Positions 26,732 to 35,326 of a stretch of 64,000 bases of DNA are shown here, one piece after another. Below the pieces are notes generated by a model. It worked only from the letters and a program-made list of their open reading frames with translations. It did no database searches and was not told the origin of the DNA. The DNA lies in the NCBI GenBank assembly GCA_942492795.1, contig OW818639.1, positions 2,480,001 to 2,544,000 on the forward strand, given 5' to 3'. This stretch comes from RGIG3178 sp942492795. GTDB taxonomy: Bacteria > Bacillota > Clostridia > Christensenellales > QAND01. Both the position numbers and the translations under genes were made by a program. The stretch's first letter is position 1; every line of letters begins with the position of its first letter.

Positions 26732-27778
26732 CTATGCCAAAGATTTCGCCGTGTTCTTCGGCGAATTTTCGTCGTCTTTCCCGTTTTGGATAAAGGCGCG
26801 TATCAGCGAAAGCTCCAATGCCTGCCGCTCATCGTTTATCTGTCCGGATTTGTTCAATTCGTCCCCTTCCGCAAGCGTGCAAAGGGCGCGTTCGATCCAG
26901 CGGAAGGATACGCGTTTGGCTGCCTGCACCGTCTTTTCCCGGGCGATTCGCGGCCCTTTAAGGCTTTGCATCACGGCGGACGGGAGCTTTTTTTGGTCGA
27001 GCAGCCTCCTTGCCGTCATCAGTTCGCGAAGTCTGTATGCAATAGCGCCGCGAAGCATCAGGATAATGCCGCCCTGCTGTATGTAAAGCGACAACCGGTC
27101 GAACGCATTTTTCCAGTTGCCTTCTATCAGATCGTCGGTGATTTCAAACGCGTTTGTCGTTTCATTCAAAATGGAAACGCTTTTGACGTCCTCGATGGTG
27201 ATTTCCGTACGGGGATGGATATAGCTTTCCAGTTTCTTCGTCTCCTGCATCAGCGTCGCCGCGTCGCTGCCCGCCTGATAGATCAGCCGGTGTAACGCGT
27301 CTTTGCGATAAAAAAGACCGCGCGCGCTTGTTGAGGCGGCAATGATCTGGCACAGATCCTCTTCGTTGAGCGTGTCAAAGAACACCTGTCTGTCCGCGCC
27401 GACCGCTTTGGTCAGCGCAAGCCTGCCGTCAATCTTTTCCCCCTGTATGAACAGCAGGATGCAGGTGTCCGGGACCGATTCGATGACGTTCGTCCATGCC
27501 GAGTCCGGTTCCGCCTTTTCAAAAGCCGGGCAGTTTTCCACGCGTACAATGCGGTACAGGCTTCCCATCGGCAGCTGCTGGCACGCGTCATACACTGCGC
27601 CGGGGTTGGCATTGGAGCCGAAGCGGCTGAAATTCCAAAGCGATTCCGATCCTTTGAGCGCGTTGCGGACAAGCCGGTTTTCATAGATTTGAAGCATATA
27701 CCGTTCGGGGCCGTAGAACAGGTATACCCGTTTGAATTCTTCTTTTTTTATCTGGTCGCTCAGCGTTTTGTAATCCAT
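26732..27778 (-). CDS. holA: DNA polymerase III subunit delta
   Basis: HolA is the clamp-loader delta subunit that opens the beta clamp. The 348 residues start MDYKTLSDQIKKEEFKRVYLFYGPERY, which carries the typical LFYGxExY N-terminal motif of bacterial delta (around residues 18-26). A divergent AAA+ fold follows with LLFIQGEKIDGR and a C-terminal helical collar. The ATG at 27778 follows GGGAAGGG; the longer frame would run into the upstream gene. Position beside comEC and opposite rpsT is the standard order in Clostridia, supporting the call despite low motif content. Confidence 0.93.
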   Translation of the reverse strand: MDYKTLSDQIKKEEFKRVYLFYGPERYMLQIYENRLVRNALKGSESLWNFSRFGSNANPGAVYDACQQLPMGSLYRIVRVENCPAFEKAEPDSAWTNVIESVPDTCILLFIQGEKIDGRLALTKAVGADRQVFFDTLNEEDLCQIIAASTSARGLFYRKDALHRLIYQAGSDAATLMQETKKLESYIHPRTEITIEDVKSVSILNETTNAFEITDDLIEGNWKNAFDRLSLYIQQGGIILMLRGAIAYRLRELMTARRLLDQKKLPSAVMQSLKGPRIAREKTVQAAKRVSFRWIERALCTLAEGDELNKSGQINDERQALELSLIRAFIQNGKDDENSPKNTAKSLA

Positions 27779-27794
27779 CTGGTCCCTTCCCGGT

Positions 27795-28412
27795 CTATTC
27801 CAAAATAAGTTCGCCGAAATGGAAGCGGTCGTGGAATTCCGGCGTCGGGTTCCACGTCCCGGCGTGTTTATAATCGCCTTTGGAACATATCGTATAAAAA
27901 TTACCGCGTATTTTGCTGCCGGAACCGAGCCCCGTAGCGCCATATGTCCGGTTTATCATTTCAAACGGAATGGTATAACCAATCTCCCAAAACTTTCCGT
28001 CATATTGCGCCGGATCTTTCACCGTCGTTTCGATTTGAAACGTTTCAGGCGGGATGTCCCACAATCTGCCGCGGCCTGGGCGGATATACCCGAAACCCAA
28101 AAGCAGGGTTCCCAGCGCGTTGGTTTCGAAATTCATATAGTCTTCGCGCAATTCCGGATAGGCGTTGAAGAAGAATTCGACACAGCTGTTTTCCGACACC
28201 GGATCGTTGTAGTTATAAAGGTTGGCCAGAATGACAGGTTCCTGCGCGTGAAACCGGACGTAGAACGCATCGCCGTCGTGGCATACCTTTGCATACGCTT
28301 TGGGATAGTAGCCGTTTTCCTCGGGGACGTAATGGGTAATATCCGCCTGCGCAATTCCATCCCACGCAATGTTGTTCCCGTCCTCTATTTTTTGGACGAC
28401 ATAGGTATTCAC
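27795..28412 (-). CDS. Carbohydrate-binding family 9-like (DOMON-like) protein
   Basis: A 205-residue soluble protein resembling CBM9-like domains found in Firmicutes as stand-alone proteins. Features: a repeated beta-strand pattern with AYAKVCHDGDAFYVRFHAQE, then NSCVEFFFNAYPE, and a C-terminal WNPTPEFHDRFHFGELIL, the family's characteristic ending. No signal peptide, so probably cytoplasmic, and a true sugar-binding role is uncertain. The start is GTG at 28412 behind AAGGAG with 8-bp spacing; a GTG 9 bp upstream would be too close. It lies 16 bp upstream of holA and is probably co-transcribed with it. Confidence 0.8.
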   Translation of the reverse strand: MNTYVVQKIEDGNNIAWDGIAQADITHYVPEENGYYPKAYAKVCHDGDAFYVRFHAQEPVILANLYNYNDPVSENSCVEFFFNAYPELREDYMNFETNALGTLLLGFGYIRPGRGRLWDIPPETFQIETTVKDPAQYDGKFWEIGYTIPFEMINRTYGATGLGSGSKIRGNFYTICSKGDYKHAGTWNPTPEFHDRFHFGELILE

Positions 28413-28491
28413 AGCGCACACTCCTTCGTAGTCTCAAGTCGTATTTATTATACCATAGGCAAACGGTCAAATCTGCTCAAATCCCAGCGGT

Positions 28492-30012
28492 TCATACCGG
28501 CAACACGATCGCGATCAGCGCGCAGATACCGCTTGCGATCCATTTTGTTTTTGGTTTGAGCAGACAATACCGCGAGAGGATGAGCGCTATCAGACACCAT
28601 GCGGCAAGAAACACAAAGCGCGCGGACGGCAGCGTTATCTGCGCACCCGGCAAGGCAGCACAAAGCTTTGCTATGGTTTCGATCGCAATGCAGACCCATC
28701 TTACGCCCCAGGCGATCACGGAGCCTAACGGAAACAGGACCAAACCCAAAAGCGCGCTTAAAAGTCCGCCTACCGTAACGATGCTGGATAGCGGCACAGC
28801 CAGAAGGTTGCCAAGGGCGCCGTAGAGCTGAACCTGACGGAAGAAATAAATCATAAACGGCATGATGCCGATCTGCGCCGCCGCCCACACGCTGAGCGCC
28901 TGGTTGATGCGCTTTGGCAGGAATTTCAGTCGGTTCAGGTTTTTGGTAAAGGTCGGGTAGAACAGCGCGATGCCGGCTGTAGCGGAAAAGGACAGGCAGA
29001 ATCCGGCTGCAAAGAGCTGTGCGGGCTGTATGGCTGCAAGGATGGCCGCGGCAAGGCAGATCGATGTCAGAAGGTCGTATTGCCATCCCGCCCAAGACGC
29101 GAACAGGTATAACGAGAGCATAAGGCATGCCCTAAGAGCGGATGCCACAAAGCCCACCACGGCGCAATAGATCCATAGCAGCAGCAACGTGATGACAAGG
29201 CGGAACGTAGATGCATAGGTGCGTTTGCCCAAAAGCCATTGCAGCGCAACCATAAAAAACGCGAAATTCAACCCCGATACGGAGAGCACATGCGCGATGC
29301 CGGCTGCGCGGAAAACCGAAAGCTCGTCGTCGGTCATTCGTTGTGTGTCGCCCAGCGTCATGCCGATGGCCATGCCCGCTTTATCGCCGTACAGCGCCGT
29401 CATGACGCCGGTAAGCTTATAGGAGAAGCGTTCGGGCCAGAAACGGATGCTTTGGTTTTGGCCCTCCATTACGGCATTGGACCCTGTCGCCTGGTAGGCG
29501 ATGTTCTGCGACAAGCGCCAAGTCTTATAGTCAAAGGTTGCGTCCGGATAGTTCTCAATCGGGCGCAGTTTCACCGTGCAGCGGATGTTGTCCGCAGGTT
29601 TCGCGTCAAAGGAGCCGTATACGGTGATGACTGCATCGGTTTCAAGCAGCCTGCCTTCAAAGCGCACATCGGACAGGATCAGCTGGCTTTTGCTGTACTC
29701 GTGATATCCAACTTCTTTTACGGTGCCGGTCATAACGCCCTTGTCCGCGGGTGTAAAGCGCACCGCGTGAAAATCCTGTGCTCCGCGCAGCAAGCCCAAC
29801 AGGCAGCAAAGGATACAAAGAGAGGCCGATGCGGCGCGCGGCGCTTTACCCCCGAAAAGCGATATGACCGCTAACGGCAGTGCGAACAACCAAAAGAAGG
29901 CCGGCGGATTGACATAAAACGAAAACAAAACGCCCAGCAGGAAGCATGCGCACATGCCTGCAAGGCGCCTTCTGTTGCAGAATTTGGGTTTGTCAGAACT
30001 CGACGGTCTCAT
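28492..30012 (-). CDS. comEC: ComEC/Rec2-family competence protein without the metallo-beta-lactamase domain
   Basis: A polytopic membrane protein of about 506 residues. The N-terminal DUF4131 part has two helices and an OB-like soluble segment (GVMTGTVKEVG, then LRPIENYPDATFDYKTW). The Competence domain follows with the hallmark HVLSVSGLNFAFF and about eight further helices. ComEC forms the channel for single-stranded DNA uptake. Most ComEC proteins carry a C-terminal MBL nuclease domain; this one ends after the last helix. The start is uncertain: the first ATG is at 30012, and a TTG at 30039 is possible; both overlap the preceding MBL gene. No other competence genes are in the window. Confidence 0.87.
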   Translation of the reverse strand: MRPSSSDKPKFCNRRRLAGMCACFLLGVLFSFYVNPPAFFWLFALPLAVISLFGGKAPRAASASLCILCCLLGLLRGAQDFHAVRFTPADKGVMTGTVKEVGYHEYSKSQLILSDVRFEGRLLETDAVITVYGSFDAKPADNIRCTVKLRPIENYPDATFDYKTWRLSQNIAYQATGSNAVMEGQNQSIRFWPERFSYKLTGVMTALYGDKAGMAIGMTLGDTQRMTDDELSVFRAAGIAHVLSVSGLNFAFFMVALQWLLGKRTYASTFRLVITLLLLWIYCAVVGFVASALRACLMLSLYLFASWAGWQYDLLTSICLAAAILAAIQPAQLFAAGFCLSFSATAGIALFYPTFTKNLNRLKFLPKRINQALSVWAAAQIGIMPFMIYFFRQVQLYGALGNLLAVPLSSIVTVGGLLSALLGLVLFPLGSVIAWGVRWVCIAIETIAKLCAALPGAQITLPSARFVFLAAWCLIALILSRYCLLKPKTKWIASGICALIAIVLPV

Positions 30013-30721
30013 GCTCTTGGGCCGTCCATGTGTTTTCAAACACGGTTCTTGCCTGTGTCAACAGCGATTGTTCCGGGGTTTGCGGATTCAGATGCGTGAG
30101 CAGAAGCTTTTTGACTTCCGCCAGTTTTGCCAACTGTCCCGCCTCGCTGCCCGTCATGTGCGGAGCGTTTTGCGGTACGTTTTCCTGTGCAAATGCCGCG
30201 TCGCATAGGAACAGGTCCGCATTTTTAACAAATGGGATAAGATTCTCGTCAAATACGCTGTCTGCCGAGTATGCGAGCATCGATCCGCTGTGACTAAAGC
30301 GCATCGCGTAGCACAGCACGGGGTGAACGGTCCTGTGAAACGAAACCGTCGCACCGCCTACTGAAACCGGTTTGTCCGGTTCGATCACAACGACTTCAAA
30401 CGCTGCCTGTCCCACTATTTCCTCGTATTCCCGCTGCGGAGCAGACGGCAGATATACCTTGAGTTTTTCCCGCTTTCCGCTTGCTACAAGCGGGTTGAGC
30501 ATATAGGCCAATACCCGCATATCGGAAATATGGTCGGCATGCAAATGGCTTAACAGGATGGCTTCAACCCGGTCTATGGAAACATATTCCAGAAGGTGGG
30601 AAAGCGCGCCCGAACCGAAATCCACGACCATCGTTGCGTCATCCGTTTGCAGCAGATAGCTTGTGGTGCGTCCCTGCGGCGCAGGATAGGGACCGTAGCG
30701 TCCCAGGCAGGTCAGCTTCAT
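29993..30721 (-). CDS. MBL-fold metallo-hydrolase (RNase Z / YhfI-like)
   Basis: A 242-residue soluble metallo-beta-lactamase-fold protein with the metal-binding SHLHADH at 59-64, further histidines at HPVLCYAMRF and HMTGSEAG, and a C-terminal LLLTHLNP. The pattern resembles the RNase Z/YhfI/PhnP-type branch, whose members are phosphodiesterases. It is not the usual ComEC nuclease domain, though it overlaps the comEC start and could be co-translated. It overlaps the preceding membrane-protein gene by 4 bp (ATGA). Substrate unknown. Confidence 0.87.
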   Translation of the reverse strand: MKLTCLGRYGPYPAPQGRTTSYLLQTDDATMVVDFGSGALSHLLEYVSIDRVEAILLSHLHADHISDMRVLAYMLNPLVASGKREKLKVYLPSAPQREYEEIVGQAAFEVVVIEPDKPVSVGGATVSFHRTVHPVLCYAMRFSHSGSMLAYSADSVFDENLIPFVKNADLFLCDAAFAQENVPQNAPHMTGSEAGQLAKLAEVKKLLLTHLNPQTPEQSLLTQARTVFENTWTAQEHETVEF

Positions 30722-31254
30722 CGCAATTCCTCCTTTGTACCGGTTTTAAACAAGGTGCGGCTTAACAGGCGCATCAAAAGGACGGACAGGCTCCCTGAAA
30801 CAACCCACTCCACGATCGCGACAAGCAGGCCGGAGAGAAACTTGACCAATCCGAATACCATCGCGTCATATAGCCCCACGCCGATAAGAAACCAGAATCC
30901 GTGTACCAACAGCGGCAGAACGGAGCTGTCCCGATCCTGTTCGGGAAGGCCATGGTATATCTTTGAAACCATCAGAACGCATACGAGCCGTACGACAATG
31001 ATGCACGGCCGGATCAGAACGTTGCCCCACAGAAGCTGCGATACGGCGACGGGAAGCGCAAAGCAAACAATTTGCCAGGGGAACTTGAAAAAGCGGGCAC
31101 ACGGATGAAGCGTTATGTCCATCAGACCTACGCCTATTCCGACGCCCATGCCCACATCGAACGATACGCGGCTGAGTGCAAAAGTTAACAGGCACAGCGC
31201 TGCGCCTGTTAACGCAAGTTTCTGCCTGTCGGCGATTTTATTTTGCTCTGCCAT
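30718..31254 (-). CDS. Uncharacterised multi-pass membrane protein
   Basis: 178 residues with about five hydrophobic segments (starting at ALTGAALCLLTFAL, with a glycine-rich GVGIGVGLMD). I do not recognise the family; the organisation is faintly like small ECF-type S components, but no energising module is near. The ATG at 31254 follows GAAGGGGG; a longer frame overlapping the HD gene has unnatural Cys/Arg-rich composition and is rejected. It is translationally coupled to the MBL gene downstream. Confidence 0.75.
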   Translation of the reverse strand: MAEQNKIADRQKLALTGAALCLLTFALSRVSFDVGMGVGIGVGLMDITLHPCARFFKFPWQIVCFALPVAVSQLLWGNVLIRPCIIVVRLVCVLMVSKIYHGLPEQDRDSSVLPLLVHGFWFLIGVGLYDAMVFGLVKFLSGLLVAIVEWVVSGSLSVLLMRLLSRTLFKTGTKEELR

Positions 31255-31322
31255 CCGTATCCCCCTTCCACAACGCGATTGCGGGAATATGCTGCTTGAG
31301 TGCACTGTGGATGATGCTGCTT

Positions 31323-31910
31323 CTAGACGGGCTGCGACAAGTTCCCCACAAGGTCCAGCACATTCGCGGCTTCGCGCATTCCTTCGATAACAAGAGCGCA
31401 AAGCTGCGACCAATCCATGTTCAGCATTTCGGCACCCTGTTGGATGACCTCCCTGTTGCAGCCCGCAGCGAACGCTTTGTCCTTCCATTTCTTCCGCACG
31501 GAGGATACTTCAAGATCGAGGATGGATTTGCTCGGGCGTACATAGACACATGCGGTGACAAGCCCCGTCAGTTCGTCCACGGCAAAGAGCGATTTCTCAA
31601 GGTTGGTCGCGGGGACCGCATCGGTGCACAGACCGTATCCGTGGCTCTGTACGGCATGGATGAAATCCTCATCATATCCGTTGCTTGCCAATATCTGCGG
31701 CGTATGCTTGCAATGCTCCTGCGGGAACTGTTCATAGTCGATATCGTGAAGCAGTCCCGCGATGCCGTAGGCCTGCTCGTCCTCATGGAAATGCCTTGCC
31801 ATCGCGCGCATTGCGGCTTCTACGCTCAACGCATGCCGGATCAATCCGTCCGTCTTCGTGTATTCGCACAAAAGCGCATAGGCTTTTGTGCGGTCATGCC
31901 AAATATCCAT
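31323..31910 (-). CDS. HD-domain phosphohydrolase
   Basis: A 195-residue HD-superfamily protein with RHALSVE (His26), GLLHDIDYEQ (His55, Asp56), and a second conserved pair in HAVQSHGYG, ending in a helical tail. These are the metal ligands of HDIG-type hydrolases acting on nucleotides or phosphomonoesters. From memory this subgroup, with a single HDIG domain of about 190 residues, is common in Clostridia and uncharacterised. Its start follows GGGAGGAAAAGC. It is 69 bp upstream of the membrane-protein gene and may share its transcript. Confidence 0.9.
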   Translation of the reverse strand: MDIWHDRTKAYALLCEYTKTDGLIRHALSVEAAMRAMARHFHEDEQAYGIAGLLHDIDYEQFPQEHCKHTPQILASNGYDEDFIHAVQSHGYGLCTDAVPATNLEKSLFAVDELTGLVTACVYVRPSKSILDLEVSSVRKKWKDKAFAAGCNREVIQQGAEMLNMDWSQLCALVIEGMREAANVLDLVGNLSQPV

Positions 31911-31986
31911 GCTTTTCCTCCCGTCATCTATACGCTTATTATAACACGCTTATGTTGCTCAAAAAAGTGTCCAATTCTAGCTCTTT

Positions 31987-32775
31987 TCATTTCCCAAAAT
32001 ACCGCAGTATCCCGTCTGCGATGCCCTGCGCCATCTTTTGCTGGTATTGTTCACGGATGAGGTTCTGTTCTTCCTTTGCGTTGCTCAAATGGCCCATTTC
32101 GATGTTCACAATCATGCGATTGCAAAAGTTGAAGCCGGTTTGATCGCTGCGCGGCGTTATGCCAAGGGATTTTGCGCCTGTTTTCTCGCAGTAGGCTTCC
32201 AAAAGAAGCTGCGCCGCTATTTTGCACGCATCAAGATAGGGGTTTGCCGCGGGAATCAGCACAAACGCGCCGTTTACCCTTGTATCGTCTTTCCCGTTGC
32301 AATGCAGGCGTATGGCGTAATCGGTGTTGCTGTCATTGAAAAGTTCAGCCCTGTGCATATTGGAGATGTTTACATCGTTGGTTTCCCGCGTCATCACAAC
32401 CGTTGCGCCGTATGCTTTAAGGATCTCCTTGAGCTTCAGTCCGACGGACAGGTTGATCTGGTATTCGTAGACGTTGGAGAAGTTTCCCCTGGTGCCTGCG
32501 GATACTTTGGCTTTGGATGTTTTGGATCCCGGATAGATCGGTTCCTTATTGTAATCGGGTTTTGCCTGATGCCCCGGATCGATGCCGATGACGAGTCCCG
32601 TGAGCGGCAGCGGCGTTTGTTGGGGCGTTGGTGCCACCGTTTGCACAGGCGAAGCGGAAGTCTGTTCGCTGCCATTGTGCGCGGCCTTTTGCGTGCAGCC
32701 GACGGACATCAGCACAATTGCGCAAAGCAAACCGCTTGCTGCCTTCAAAATGTGTTTATGAACAATTGCCTTCAA
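31987..32775 (-). CDS. N-acetylmuramoyl-L-alanine amidase (Amidase_3), lipoprotein
   Basis: A zinc amidase that cleaves between MurNAc and the peptide stem. After a signal peptide there is a lipobox-like VLMSVGC, then a Ser/Thr/Pro linker and the Amidase_3 catalytic domain: GIDPGHQ, EYQINLSVGLKLKE, RLHCNG and IEMGHLSN supply the zinc ligands and catalytic glutamates. The best start is a TTG at 32775, 8 bp after GGAGGG at 32784-32789 (another TTG lies one codon upstream); the longer frame has no ribosome binding site. 262 residues. Probably membrane-anchored outside the cell. Stands alone. Confidence 0.88.
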   Translation of the reverse strand: MKAIVHKHILKAASGLLCAIVLMSVGCTQKAAHNGSEQTSASPVQTVAPTPQQTPLPLTGLVIGIDPGHQAKPDYNKEPIYPGSKTSKAKVSAGTRGNFSNVYEYQINLSVGLKLKEILKAYGATVVMTRETNDVNISNMHRAELFNDSNTDYAIRLHCNGKDDTRVNGAFVLIPAANPYLDACKIAAQLLLEAYCEKTGAKSLGITPRSDQTGFNFCNRMIVNIEMGHLSNAKEEQNLIREQYQQKMAQGIADGILRYFGK

Positions 32776-32911
32776 CAAACGGTCCCTCCTTCCCTTTGCA
32801 CTCCCGTATATGTGCATCTATTTATAGAGGCATTGTAACACAATGCACACCGAGGTTGCCAACGGATTGACGATCGGGTGTTCTAAACCAAGGTTGCACC
32901 CGGCGCATGGA

Positions 32912-32940
32912 TTGACCAAAGCGCCGGCATGCGATAGGAT
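32912..32940 (+). promoter_or_regulatory. Promoter of ppnP
   Basis: TTGACC at 32912-32917, 17-bp spacer, TAGGAT at 32935-32940, 35 bp before the ppnP start. Confidence 0.6.
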
Positions 32941-32975
32941 AGAAAAAACCGGAAATTGCAATTGGAGGAATAACC

Positions 32976-33293
32976 ATGGATAACTTTGAGAATGTTACGG
33001 TGGTCAAAAAGGCCAATCTCTATTTTGATGGGAAGGTCGCAAGCCATACCGTCCTGTTCGCGGATGGGACCAAAAAAACATTGGGTATCGTGCAGCCCGG
33101 TCAATATGAGTTTGAAACGGCGGACAAGGAGCGGATGGAAATACTCTGCGGCTGTATGAAGGTGATGCTCCCCGGCTATGAGGATTGGGATACTTATTTG
33201 GCCGGATACGACTTTGAAGTCCCTGCCAATACGAAATTCATCATTTACGCAGCGGAAGTGACGGAATACTGCTGCTCGTACATCAAGGAATAA
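32976..33293 (+). CDS. ppnP: Pyrimidine/purine nucleoside phosphorylase (DUF1255, PpnP)
   Basis: A 105-residue cupin-like protein of the PpnP family, which phosphorolyses a broad set of nucleosides to base and ribose-1-phosphate. Family motifs are clear: N-terminal NVTVVKKANLYFDGKVASH, then LGIVQPGQYEF, ILCGCMKVMLPG and the C-terminal FEVPANTKF followed by YCCSYI. Normal length. It has its own promoter and a strong terminator, so it is a single-gene unit. The ATG follows TTGGAGG. Confidence 0.93.
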   Translation: MDNFENVTVVKKANLYFDGKVASHTVLFADGTKKTLGIVQPGQYEFETADKERMEILCGCMKVMLPGYEDWDTYLAGYDFEVPANTKFIIYAAEVTEYCCSYIKE

Positions 33294-33320
33294 CGTCAGA
33301 TTCGAATACCGGTTTCCAAG

Positions 33321-33360
33321 CCAAGAAAAAAAACCCGCTAAAACGGGCTTTTTTTCTTGG
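33321..33360. terminator. Bidirectional terminator between ppnP and the nitroreductase gene
   Basis: Long inverted repeat: CCAAGAAAAAAAACCCG and its near-complement CGGGCTTTTTTTCTTGG around a 6-nt loop, with one mismatch. A and T tracts serve both convergent genes. Confidence 0.9.
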
Positions 33361-33368
33361 CTAAACTT

Positions 33369-33959
33369 TTATTTAACGATGCGCGTGGTACCCTCTTTGC
33401 GCGCCGGAGGCCCGGGTATCCGTGCGGCATATCCGATCGCAGCCGAATTGCAGATGGTATGCTCGCGGGGTATCCCGAGTTCCAGAAGAAACTCCCGTAT
33501 CTTCTCTTCGTACCTGAGCCAATGCAGATAATTGATATAGCAGCTGCCCAGACCAATCGATTGTGCCGTTAAAAATACATTTTCCAATCCAAGCGAGCAG
33601 TCCGCCATCGCGTTCTCATAATTCGGTTTGTTGGAGGCGATAATCAGCGTCGGCGCGTGGTGGAAGAAGCTGAATCCCTCTTTTTCCGAGGTCGCTTTGG
33701 CGTTGTGTTTGCCGGGATAGTCGTCGTCCGGGATCCAATGCTGGAGAGCCTCACAAACCAGAACGTTGAGTTTATCAAGGATCTGTTTGTTCATAACCGC
33801 CGTAAACAGCCAGCTTTGGTTGTTGCCGCCGGAGGGCGCCCAGATGGCGGCGTCCAGCAAGGTTTGCAGCTGTTCGTCGGCAATTTGCTTATCCTCAAAC
33901 AAGCGCGTACTTCTGCGTGCGTGTATGCAATCGATCACTTCATTTTGAAGCATTGTCAT
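33369..33959 (-). CDS. Nitroreductase family protein
   Basis: A 196-residue FMN-dependent nitroreductase-fold enzyme. Typical motifs: IHARRSTRLFEDKQI near the N-terminus (FMN phosphate contact), WAPSGGNNQSW, and a C-terminal GYAARIPGPPARK. Such enzymes reduce nitroaromatics or quinones with NAD(P)H; the physiological substrate is not evident. GGAGGA sits 4 bp before the ATG at 33959 and 10 bp before a second ATG at 33953, so either may be used. It lies 118 bp downstream of nagA on the same strand. Confidence 0.9.
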   Translation of the reverse strand: MTMLQNEVIDCIHARRSTRLFEDKQIADEQLQTLLDAAIWAPSGGNNQSWLFTAVMNKQILDKLNVLVCEALQHWIPDDDYPGKHNAKATSEKEGFSFFHHAPTLIIASNKPNYENAMADCSLGLENVFLTAQSIGLGSCYINYLHWLRYEEKIREFLLELGIPREHTICNSAAIGYAARIPGPPARKEGTTRIVK

Positions 33960-34077
33960 CGCTCCTCCAAAGTTATTGGGGATGGTTTGTTTTTTCCTAT
34001 TATACCATGCCTGCCGGCATACAAAAAGATTGTTGCATAAGCTCCGAAAAACGCAAAAGTCCGGATGATCGGTTTTA

Positions 34078-35259
34078 CTACGCGCCGTAGAGAAGCGCAC
34101 CTTTTACATAGGCGGCTTTCACGTTGATATTTTCGTCGATGACGATGATGTCCGCATCCTTTGCCGTTTCAAGGCTTCCTTTGAATTTTTCGAAGCCTGT
34201 GATGCGCGCAGGTGTCAGCGATGCCATACGGAACGCTTCGGGCAACGAGTATCCCAGTTTGAGCACGTTACGCACGCCGACGTTTTGCAGCATCGTGCTG
34301 CCCGCCATCGTGTTGTCCTGGAGTTCGTCGGAGCCTTTGATGCGCGCGATGCCGTCCTTGACGACCACGGGAATATCGCCGAAAACGCCGCTTTGATATT
34401 CCCCGTCCTCGCAGCCCCCCATGGTGAGGTCGGTGATCAGCGCGATGCGGTCCACGCCCTTGCAGCGTATCGCAATATCCATCGCCCAGGGATGCACATG
34501 CTGCGCGTCGCAGATCAACTCGCAGGTGATCCCGTCGTGTACAAGGGTACCGCCTACGACGCCCGGACGGCGGTGATGCAGGCCCGTCATAACATTGAAA
34601 AGATGCGTCGTGTGCCGGTAGCCCGTTTCAAGCGCATGTGCAAACTGCACCGCGTTTGCTTTGGTGTGGGCGATGGCAACGACGATGCCCGCCTCGCGCA
34701 ACCGCTTCACCAGCGCTTCGACGCCGGGCAGCAAAATGCCCAGCCCCATGATGCGTATGCCGCCTTCTCCCGCTTTTAGCAGCTTCTCCAAAAGATCCAT
34801 GTCCGGCAGCGGACAGTCCGCGTCGCCGGTGTCTATGCCTTGCACATTTTTGGATTCTAGGAACGGGCCTTCAGCGTGGATTCCAACCATTTGTGCGCCA
34901 CAAAGCCCCTGTTGCTTCTGGATGCGCATTGCTTTGGCGATATTGCCGATCCCGCTTTTTGAGCCTACAGTGGGCAGAAAGGACGTCGTGCCTCCGCGCA
35001 GCAGAAATTCCGCCATTGCAAGCGCTGTTTCGGCGCTGTCGCCTGCCTGCCCGTTGACGAATCCGTGGCAATGGATGTCCATCATCCCCGGCGCTAAAAT
35101 CGCGTCGCCGTAGTCGACAACCCGCATGTCCTCCGGCAGCACAGTCTCCTGCGAACCTGCGCTGCGGATGCGGCCATCCTCAACGACGATGACGCCGTCG
35201 GTGATTATAATAGTCGGCGTGACCAGCCGCTTGGCCTTGAGCGCAAATGCTTTTGCCAT
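34078..35259 (-). CDS. nagA: N-acetylglucosamine-6-phosphate deacetylase
   Basis: NagA deacetylates GlcNAc-6-P in amino-sugar catabolism and wall recycling. The 393 residues have the amidohydrolase order: a small beta-sandwich, MMDIHCHG (His63, His65), GIHAEGPFLE with the metal-binding Glu, AHTKANA, THLFNVMTGLHHR, and LITDLTMGG with the catalytic Asp. The ATG at 35259 follows GAGGAG. No nagB or sugar transporter adjoins, so it probably serves cell-wall sugar recycling; the nearby amidase is compatible with that but unlinked. Confidence 0.93.
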   Translation of the reverse strand: MAKAFALKAKRLVTPTIIITDGVIVVEDGRIRSAGSQETVLPEDMRVVDYGDAILAPGMMDIHCHGFVNGQAGDSAETALAMAEFLLRGGTTSFLPTVGSKSGIGNIAKAMRIQKQQGLCGAQMVGIHAEGPFLESKNVQGIDTGDADCPLPDMDLLEKLLKAGEGGIRIMGLGILLPGVEALVKRLREAGIVVAIAHTKANAVQFAHALETGYRHTTHLFNVMTGLHHRRPGVVGGTLVHDGITCELICDAQHVHPWAMDIAIRCKGVDRIALITDLTMGGCEDGEYQSGVFGDIPVVVKDGIARIKGSDELQDNTMAGSTMLQNVGVRNVLKLGYSLPEAFRMASLTPARITGFEKFKGSLETAKDADIIVIDENINVKAAYVKGALLYGA

Positions 35260-35326
35260 ATTGTTTCTCCTCATGCCGCCATTCGGGGACCGCTTTTTTA
35301 CAACATGTGTATACCCTGCTTTGCCG

